A stretch of 64,000 bases of DNA. Origin: Bacillota bacterium (GTDB taxonomy: Bacteria > Bacillota > Sulfobacillia > Sulfobacillales > Sulfobacillaceae). Below, one piece after another: positions 58,910 to 64,000 of this stretch. Position 1 is the first letter of the stretch. Each line of letters begins with the position of its first letter. The notes below the pieces were generated by a model. That model made no database searches. It was not told where the DNA came from and saw only the letters and a program-made list of their open reading frames with translations. The DNA is taken from the NCBI GenBank assembly GCA_021799435.1, contig JAJZAN010000005.1:1-64000 (forward strand). The letters are read 5' to 3'. The translations under genes were made by a program, and so were the position numbers.

Positions 58910-60220
58910 GTGCGTCCAACCACCTACGCAAAAGGCCCGAACGGACAGATCTCGGTCGGCGGTGTCCGCATGCAAGATTTAGCTGCCAAGTATGGCACGC
59001 CTCTATACGTCCTCGATTACGAAACCCTGGTGCGGCAGATGACCGCCTATCGAGTGGCGCTGTCCCAAATGGACCCGCCCGGTCACGCGCATTACGCTGG
59101 CAAGGCCTTTTTGTGCCAAGCCATGGCCTCCCTTGTGCAAGAGCAAGGCTTGGGCTTGGATGTGGTATCGGGCGGAGAGTTGGCCACGGCACTCAAGGCG
59201 GGTGTGGATCCCGCCCACATCTTGTTCCACGGCAACGTGAAATCCCGCCAGGAAATTCAGATGGCGCTGGAACAGGGCGTCGGCCGTCTGGTGGTTGACT
59301 CGTTGGACGAGTTACGAAGGATTAACGCCATGGCCGGCGACCGGGGACTGAAGGCGTCCATTCTCTTGCGCATCACACCGGGCATTGACGCTCACACCCA
59401 TGACTTCATCCGCACGGGCCACTTTGACTCCAAATTTGGTTTTGGGCTGAGCGAAGGAATTGCCGATCATGCGGTGGAAGAGGCCCTAGGCTCCGACCAC
59501 CTGAGGTTGGAAGGGTTCCACGCTCATATCGGATCCCAAATTCTGGAGAGCGCCCCCTTTATCGCCAATGCCGAGGCCCTGCTGGGATTCAGCCGCGCCT
59601 GGTACGACAAGGCGGGATTTTGGCCGAGCGTGTTGGACTTGGGCGGGGGAATCGGCGTGAAATATGGACCGCACGATGTGCCGCCGAGTTTGCATCCCAT
59701 GGTGCGGCAGGTCGATGCCCTGGTGCGGCAAATGACCCCGCCGGGACAAAGCCGGCCGCAAATTATCCTCGAGCCCGGCCGCTCCATTGTGGCCGAAGCG
59801 GGCCTGACCATTTATTCGGTGGAAGCGGTCAAGACCGTGGCTGGCGGTCATACCTATGTCGCGGTGGACGGGGGCATGGGCGACAACATCCGGCCAGCGC
59901 TCTATCAGGCCTCCTATGGCGCCGAACTAGACGCCAAGCCGGAATCTCTGCCGATGAAGCCGGTGACCATAGCCGGGCGATATTGCGAAAGCGGCGACAT
60001 CCTCATTCACGAAGCCCTGTTGGCCGAGCCGTTGACGGGAGACCGGCTTGTTGTGTGGGGGACAGGCGCCTACAACTATGCCATGGCCTCCACTTACAAC
60101 CGCGTGCCCCGACCGGCGGTCGTGGCTGTGCGGGATGGGCAAGCCGCCGTCTGGGTGGAACGGGAGTCCTACGAGGACTTGATGCGGTTGGATCGATCCC
60201 TGGACATCGGGATTAACTGA
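58910..60220 (+). CDS. lysA: Diaminopimelate decarboxylase
   Basis: The 436-residue PLP enzyme has the Schiff-base lysine Lys65 in HYAGKAFLC (the usual form is YAxKAN), FHAHIGSQI, the Gly-rich PLP phosphate loop LDLGGGIGVKYG and the substrate Cys-Glu-Ser-Gly-Asp (RYCESGDIL). It decarboxylates meso-diaminopimelate to lysine. GTG 58910 has GGGGGAAA about 6-7 bases upstream. Its place after spoVAF is the same as in Bacillus. Confidence 0.94.
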   Translation: MRPTTYAKGPNGQISVGGVRMQDLAAKYGTPLYVLDYETLVRQMTAYRVALSQMDPPGHAHYAGKAFLCQAMASLVQEQGLGLDVVSGGELATALKAGVDPAHILFHGNVKSRQEIQMALEQGVGRLVVDSLDELRRINAMAGDRGLKASILLRITPGIDAHTHDFIRTGHFDSKFGFGLSEGIADHAVEEALGSDHLRLEGFHAHIGSQILESAPFIANAEALLGFSRAWYDKAGFWPSVLDLGGGIGVKYGPHDVPPSLHPMVRQVDALVRQMTPPGQSRPQIILEPGRSIVAEAGLTIYSVEAVKTVAGGHTYVAVDGGMGDNIRPALYQASYGAELDAKPESLPMKPVTIAGRYCESGDILIHEALLAEPLTGDRLVVWGTGAYNYAMASTYNRVPRPAVVAVRDGQAAVWVERESYEDLMRLDRSLDIGIN

Positions 60221-60221
60221 G

Positions 60222-60902
60222 ATGGCTGAACAATCGGGTCTTGTGAGTGCGGAACTGCGGGCGCTGGCGGATCAAGTGCGCCGACAACCGCAACTCGCCC
60301 GTGAGATGGATGTGTCGGTCTTGGTCGATGAGGTGGCGGGACGCTGGCGGGAACATAGCGATATGTTGCAAGCCAGTGAGGAGGTGCCCGTGGCTGCTTG
60401 GATCGTGCGCCGGAAGGTTGAAGGATTGATTCGTCCCGAAGCAGAACCCGACGAGCCGGTCCCGCTGGACCCGGCGTTAAAGCCAGAGTGGGTTGGCGAC
60501 GGTGTGGCTGCACTAACCCGGTTGCGGGATGCCGCGGCAGCACGCTGGCCGCGTCCGGTGCCCGAACGGCTGCAAATGGCGCCCGTCCCGGTGAAAGACC
60601 CTAGTCTTTGGAAGCTGGCTTGGTCCTATCCACGGTTGCGTCCCAAGTCCGCCCCGGCGCCCCAGGTGGTCGCCCGCGAAACCGACCCGTTGGACTATCA
60701 CATGGAGGCTCTGTGGACTCGCATTCCCGCTGGGACCCGCATCCGATTCTTGGAGGGATTGCGGGGGCGGGGACGGGACCAGTGGGTGGCGCAGTTTTTG
60801 GCGCTGGTGCACTTGTGGCACGTCCGCCGCGTGGAGGCCGAGCAGAGCGGTCCGTTCCAGGATCTGTGGGTGGAGCGGCGGGAAGAGGGGGATCCACGGT
60901 GA
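60222..60902 (+). CDS. scpA: Segregation and condensation protein A
   Basis: The 226-residue protein lacks the common FEGPLDLLLHL start; LRALADQVRRQPQLAREMDV corresponds to it in reduced form. The middle is recognisable (SEEVPVAAWIVRRKVEGLI, like SEFLVMAAxLLxIKSxxLLP). It ends with a winged-helix region (RIRFLEGLRGRGRDQWVAQF, then LWHVRRVEAEQSGPFQDLWV). ScpA is the kleisin bridging SMC heads in the condensin complex. Divergent N-terminus, so confidence rests mainly on the scpB neighbour with a 4-base overlap. Confidence 0.78.
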   Translation: MAEQSGLVSAELRALADQVRRQPQLAREMDVSVLVDEVAGRWREHSDMLQASEEVPVAAWIVRRKVEGLIRPEAEPDEPVPLDPALKPEWVGDGVAALTRLRDAAAARWPRPVPERLQMAPVPVKDPSLWKLAWSYPRLRPKSAPAPQVVARETDPLDYHMEALWTRIPAGTRIRFLEGLRGRGRDQWVAQFLALVHLWHVRRVEAEQSGPFQDLWVERREEGDPR

Positions 60903-61414
60903 ACTTAGCGTTGTTGGAGGCGTTGCTGTTTACGCAGTCGGCGCCCGTGTCCATCCAGCAAGTGGCGCATTGGCTAAGTCTGGACGAAAACTCGGTGGAG
61001 GCTGGCCTCCAAGCGTTGGCCGAGCGGTTGGAGGTCCGCGAGTCGGGTCTGGCCTTGGATTGGGTCGATGGAGGAGTCCGTCTCACCACCCACCCGCGCC
61101 TCTATGCGAGCCTGCAGGAGCGTCTGGCCAATCCGGATCCCGAGCCTCTCTCCCATGCCAGTTGGGAGGTGCTGGCGATCGTCGCATATCGCCAACCCAT
61201 AACGCGGTTGGAAATCGAGTCCATCCGCCAGACTGGCTCGGAACGGGCTATCGAGACTTTGGTCAACCGTGACCTAATCGAGGAGGTGGGCCGCAAAGAG
61301 GCGCCGGGGCGGCCTATCCTTTACGGCACCACCCGGGGCTTTTTGCAGCAGTTTGGCCTGTCCTCTCTGGACGCTTTGCCCCAGTTGTCCCAATTGACGG
61401 AACCGATGGCATAA
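60899..61414 (+). CDS. scpB: Segregation and condensation protein B
   Basis: The 171-residue protein has tandem winged helices: LLEALLFTQSAPVSIQQVAH and VLAIVAYRQPITRLEIESIR, with EEVGRKEAPGRPILYGTT as the second wing, all characteristic of ScpB. It binds ScpA and regulates SMC. The GTG overlaps the scpA stop. Confidence 0.92.
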   Translation: MNLALLEALLFTQSAPVSIQQVAHWLSLDENSVEAGLQALAERLEVRESGLALDWVDGGVRLTTHPRLYASLQERLANPDPEPLSHASWEVLAIVAYRQPITRLEIESIRQTGSERAIETLVNRDLIEEVGRKEAPGRPILYGTTRGFLQQFGLSSLDALPQLSQLTEPMA

Positions 61415-61454
61415 TGTGGCCTCCTTAAGACACCCTAGGACGGGGGTGTCGGTC

Positions 61455-62054
61455 GTGTGGTATATCGTCATGGCTGGATTGGCAGTCATAGCGGCTCTGC
61501 TTATATGGGCCCTGTTTCAACCGCTGGACCTGTCGTTCAGTTTGCGCATCGAGGGCCTCGAGATTGAGTTGGCAACGGCGGTGCACTACAGCCGGATCCA
61601 TCGTTCGCGCACCTGGACGCTGCCCGTGCTGCCTCCCCGACAGCACGCGTCCCAAACCCACTTCCACCTTACCCCTGAATTGATTGACGAGGCGCTCTGG
61701 GCCTATGAGGTCCTCAACCGCACCATGGATGCTCTCTGGCACCGCATGCACATTGAGGCCTTTGATCTGCACGCCACCATCGGATTCGCCGACGCGGCCC
61801 GAACCGCCGTGTGGACCGGGCGCGCCACTGACTTGCTAGCTTGGTGGATCGGCATGCGGATCGCCCCCCGTGCCCATCAAGCTCCGCGATTTTTGGTGGA
61901 ACCCAATTGGGATCAGGCCGGAGTGAGCGGGAATTTTACCAGTATAATTCGGGTCCAACCCTCCGATATTATCCTGGCGATTATTCGAGGCCTGACGGGC
62001 CCGGCAAAAGGGGGACAAGAGAAGTATGGACACACCGCCCAACAACACGCGTAA
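61455..62054 (+). CDS. DUF2953 protein
   Basis: The 199-residue protein has one N-terminal transmembrane helix (IVMAGLAVIAALLIWALF), then a beta-rich domain and ATIGFADAARTAVWTGRA, DUF2953 hallmarks. The family nearly always sits between scpB and the ytfJ (gerW) gene in spore formers. GTG 61455 has GGGGG about 7 bases upstream. Its end overlaps ytfJ by 29 bases. Function unknown; spore envelope is a contextual guess. Confidence 0.8.
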   Translation: MWYIVMAGLAVIAALLIWALFQPLDLSFSLRIEGLEIELATAVHYSRIHRSRTWTLPVLPPRQHASQTHFHLTPELIDEALWAYEVLNRTMDALWHRMHIEAFDLHATIGFADAARTAVWTGRATDLLAWWIGMRIAPRAHQAPRFLVEPNWDQAGVSGNFTSIIRVQPSDIILAIIRGLTGPAKGGQEKYGHTAQQHA

Positions 62055-62484
62055 CGCTTCCGGACATCCCATTGAAACATTGATGAAGACCGCCATGGAA
62101 TCCATCAAGGGCATGATTGACGTCAACACCGTAGTGGGGACGCCCGTTGAAACCCGCGACGGCGGGACGATCATTCCGGTGTCCCGCGTGTCGTTCGGAT
62201 TTGCCGCCGGGGGCGGCGAGTATTGGAGTCGAGTGACTGACCAAGCCGGCCATCCGTTTGGAGGCGGCAGCGGCGCCGGCGTTACCGTTCATCCCGTGGG
62301 GTTTCTGGTGATGCACGGGGACAACGTCCGGCTCCTGTCGGTGGATAAGGGCGATGTCTGGGAGTCGTTGGCCAACAATATTCCCCAGCTTATCGACCAA
62401 TTGCAAAACATGTGGAAGGATCGTGAGCATCCGGCCGCACGCCGCCAAAAGAGCACCATTCTCGACCCCACGACCATGTCGTGA
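62026..62484 (+). CDS. ytfJ: Sporulation protein YtfJ (GerW family)
   Basis: The 152-residue protein has the conserved VVGTPVETRDGGTIIPVSRV, SFGFAAGGGEY and GGSGAGVTVHPVGFLV of the YtfJ family. It is a forespore-expressed protein needed for normal germination in Bacillus. It ends 15 bases before ku, so the three genes look co-transcribed. Confidence 0.93.
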   Translation: MDTPPNNTRNASGHPIETLMKTAMESIKGMIDVNTVVGTPVETRDGGTIIPVSRVSFGFAAGGGEYWSRVTDQAGHPFGGGSGAGVTVHPVGFLVMHGDNVRLLSVDKGDVWESLANNIPQLIDQLQNMWKDREHPAARRQKSTILDPTTMS

Positions 62485-62499
62485 CGCGGGCCTAGGGAC

Positions 62500-63276
62500 A
62501 TGCGGAGCCTGTATAAGGGCATTATCGGGTTCGGGCTGGTCTCCATTCCGATTCAAGTGTTTAAGGCGATGGAAACCGAGCGGGTCACCACGCACTGGAT
62601 CCACGAGGCCTGCCACACGCGCATCCAATACCAGAAGTATTGCCCGGCTTGCGAGCGAGCCTTGGAAGGCGGCGAGGTCGTAACCGGTGCACCATTGCCG
62701 GACGGCCGCTTCGTGGTGTTGCCGCCGCCCGAGAAAAGGCCGGCCGGCGATCACACGATTACCATCTTGAACTTTCCCGAACTCCAGGACATTGACCCGG
62801 TATTTTATGAGACGGCATATTGGCTGAAGCCGGGACCGGGGGGTCAAAAAGCCTACGCGTTGTTGGCACAGGTGATGCGGGACATGGGACGGGTGGCGCT
62901 TGCCGAAATGCGGCTGCGAAGCCGTCCGTCTCTGGCCGTGGTACGGGCATTTAACGACCATACCCTGATGATGCATCGCATGTACTATCCGGAAAGTCTC
63001 CGCCAGGAGGGTTCCGGCTTTGGTCCCGTTGACCTGGCCGCAACTGACAAGGAACTCGAGATGGCCAAGACCTTGGTGCAGCACATGGCTGAACCGTTCG
63101 ACCCATCTCGCTATCCCAACGAGCATCGGCTGGAGAAGCTTCGTCAGATTGAAGCCCTCATGCCCACCGCCGAGGCTCCTCGAACCGCTCAGCCGGGACA
63201 GGAGGTGCTGGACTTGATGGAAAAGCTGCGAGCGTCGGTACAGGCCCAGGCCCAGCACGGCACTGGGACCGACTAG
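62500..63276 (+). CDS. ku: Bacterial Ku protein (non-homologous end joining)
   Basis: The 258-residue Ku core has LYKGIIGFGLVSIPIQVFKA at the start, IHEACHTRIQYQKYCPAC, LNFPELQDIDPVFYETAYW and RDMGRVALAEMRLRSR. It binds double-strand break ends as a homodimer. It follows ytfJ by 15 bases and LigD starts at the base after its stop, so the repair pair is in the sporulation-linked operon. That fits the forespore use of NHEJ in Bacillus. Confidence 0.94.
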   Translation: MRSLYKGIIGFGLVSIPIQVFKAMETERVTTHWIHEACHTRIQYQKYCPACERALEGGEVVTGAPLPDGRFVVLPPPEKRPAGDHTITILNFPELQDIDPVFYETAYWLKPGPGGQKAYALLAQVMRDMGRVALAEMRLRSRPSLAVVRAFNDHTLMMHRMYYPESLRQEGSGFGPVDLAATDKELEMAKTLVQHMAEPFDPSRYPNEHRLEKLRQIEALMPTAEAPRTAQPGQEVLDLMEKLRASVQAQAQHGTGTD

Positions 63277-64000
63277 GTGGAACCCGGGGATTTTGTGTCG
63301 CCCATGCTGGCCGTGACAGCCCCTGGGCCGTTCTCGAGGCCCGGATGGTGGTTCGAGACGAAGTGGGACGGGTACCGCGCCATTATCTCCGTTGGACAAC
63401 GTTATGCCATCTATTCCCGGCGGGGACACGACCTCATGAGTTGGTATCCCGAACTGAGGCGGGCTCAGGAAGATCTTCCCGACGATATTGTGCTGGATGC
63501 GGAATTGGTGGCCTGGTCTGCGGGCCGCCCTCATTTTAGCGACTTGCAACGCCGGTCCGCCCGCCAGTACCTGTTGATGGTGTTCGACTGCTTGTATTCC
63601 CAGGGTCGTTGGCTCATGCACGAACCCTTGGCCCGCCGACTCGAGGAACTGCACCGCCGGGTGTCCACGCGGGGACTCGTCGCGGTCTCGGAAGGTGTGC
63701 CTGATAACGGAGCGGCTTTCTTTTCGGCTGTCCGAGACATGGAATTGGAAGGCGTTATGGCCAAGCGGCTAGATAGTCTGTACCTGCCGGGGCGCCGTTC
63801 CCCGGCGTGGCAAAAATTTTTGGCCCTGAAGATGGAATGGTTTTGGGTGACGGGTCTCATGGAAGCGAGCGATGGCCAATGGTATTGGCTATTAGGGGAA
63901 CACACCGAGGGCACTCGGCAAGCCGTGGGCAAGGTGCGAGCTCCGGGAGGTTGGAGCCCGCCCGCGGGGATTGACGGCAACATCCGGTGGGTCCGGCCCT
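63277..64000 (+). CDS. ligD: ATP-dependent DNA ligase LigD, 5' part (cut by window edge)
   Basis: From GTG 63277 the frame stays open for 241 codons to the edge. It has the adenylation-site motif ETKWDGYRA with nucleophile Lys29, then SRRG, LDAELVAW, LMVFDCLY, EGVMAKRLDSLY and QKFLALK, the ligase motifs I, III, IIIa, IV and V. The C-terminal OB domain and any polymerase or phosphoesterase modules are outside the window. With Ku it seals non-homologous end joins. Confidence 0.9.
   Translation, partial: MEPGDFVSPMLAVTAPGPFSRPGWWFETKWDGYRAIISVGQRYAIYSRRGHDLMSWYPELRRAQEDLPDDIVLDAELVAWSAGRPHFSDLQRRSARQYLLMVFDCLYSQGRWLMHEPLARRLEELHRRVSTRGLVAVSEGVPDNGAAFFSAVRDMELEGVMAKRLDSLYLPGRRSPAWQKFLALKMEWFWVTGLMEASDGQWYWLLGEHTEGTRQAVGKVRAPGGWSPPAGIDGNIRWVRP

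Noticed and set aside
61981..63654. 557-codon open frame on the minus strand
   Set aside because: It is antisense to ytfJ, ku and ligD, whose protein motifs are clear. Long antisense frames are expected in GC-rich DNA.
1..64000. CRISPR arrays, insertion sequences or complete tRNA/rRNA genes
   Set aside because: No regularly spaced repeats, transposase motifs, terminal inverted repeats or complete tRNA cloverleafs were found on reading both strands.

Overview
The window looks like chromosomal DNA of an endospore-forming, fairly GC-rich Firmicute. The evidence is the dacF / spoIIAA-spoIIAB-sigF / spoVA block in its Bacillus-type order next to xerD, deoB and lysA, together with ytfJ (gerW), scpAB and a ku-ligD pair. 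Gene content (pyruvate dehydrogenase operon, many short-chain dehydrogenases and acyl-CoA enzymes) would fit Sulfobacillus or a close relative. That name is an inference from content, not from a sequence search.

Left part (1-13 kb): housekeeping and accessory genes in short units. These are ilvE with two terminators, an FMN reductase facing a decayed TetR gene, asnB overlapping an exported C39-like peptidase gene, a LysR gene divergent from purA, a 2H-phosphoesterase gene broken by an in-frame TAG, an acetyltransferase, a methyltransferase, a GH15 glucoamylase/trehalase and a small zinc-ribbon gene with a clear promoter and terminator.

13-20 kb: one tight operon with a FabL-type enoyl reductase, the four genes of pyruvate dehydrogenase (pdhABCD), a metallo-beta-lactamase-fold hydrolase and a CysQ-like phosphatase.

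20-29.5 kb: accessory region. It has a gene-poor stretch, a c-di-GMP-I-like riboswitch whose 3' strand contains the start codon of a membrane-anchored LuxR-type regulator, a tRNA-like scrap, small membrane proteins, a MarR/DHA2-exporter operon, a degenerate adenylate-forming protein, a thioesterase, a PAP2 phosphatase, a sulfurtransferase and a DUF421 protein.

29.7-46.6 kb: a long, densely packed plus-strand catabolic region. The first half is acyl-CoA chemistry: crotonase, two 2,4-dienoyl-CoA-reductase-type SDRs, an IpdA/IpdB-like CoA-transferase pair, a BadH-like SDR, a NUDT19-like Nudix protein, a hydrolase, a TauE exporter, a split MaoC hydratase and a FabG-like SDR. The second half handles hydroxy- or sugar acids: glycerate kinase, HpcH/HpaI aldolase, a GlcD-GlcE fusion, an FAH-family protein and a flavoprotein reductase. 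No acyl-CoA ligase, acyl-CoA dehydrogenase or thiolase is present, so any pathway must be completed elsewhere. Pyroglutamyl peptidase and alanine dehydrogenase follow.

47.9-64 kb: xerD, deoB, pyrimidine-nucleoside phosphorylase, dacF, a YteA-like zinc-finger gene, spoIIAA-AB-sigF, spoVAC-AD-AEb-AEa-AF, lysA, scpA-scpB, a DUF2953 gene, ytfJ, ku and a ligD that runs off the right edge. A near-perfect sigma-G promoter lies exactly at the sigF terminator. No rRNA, complete tRNA, CRISPR array or insertion sequence was seen.
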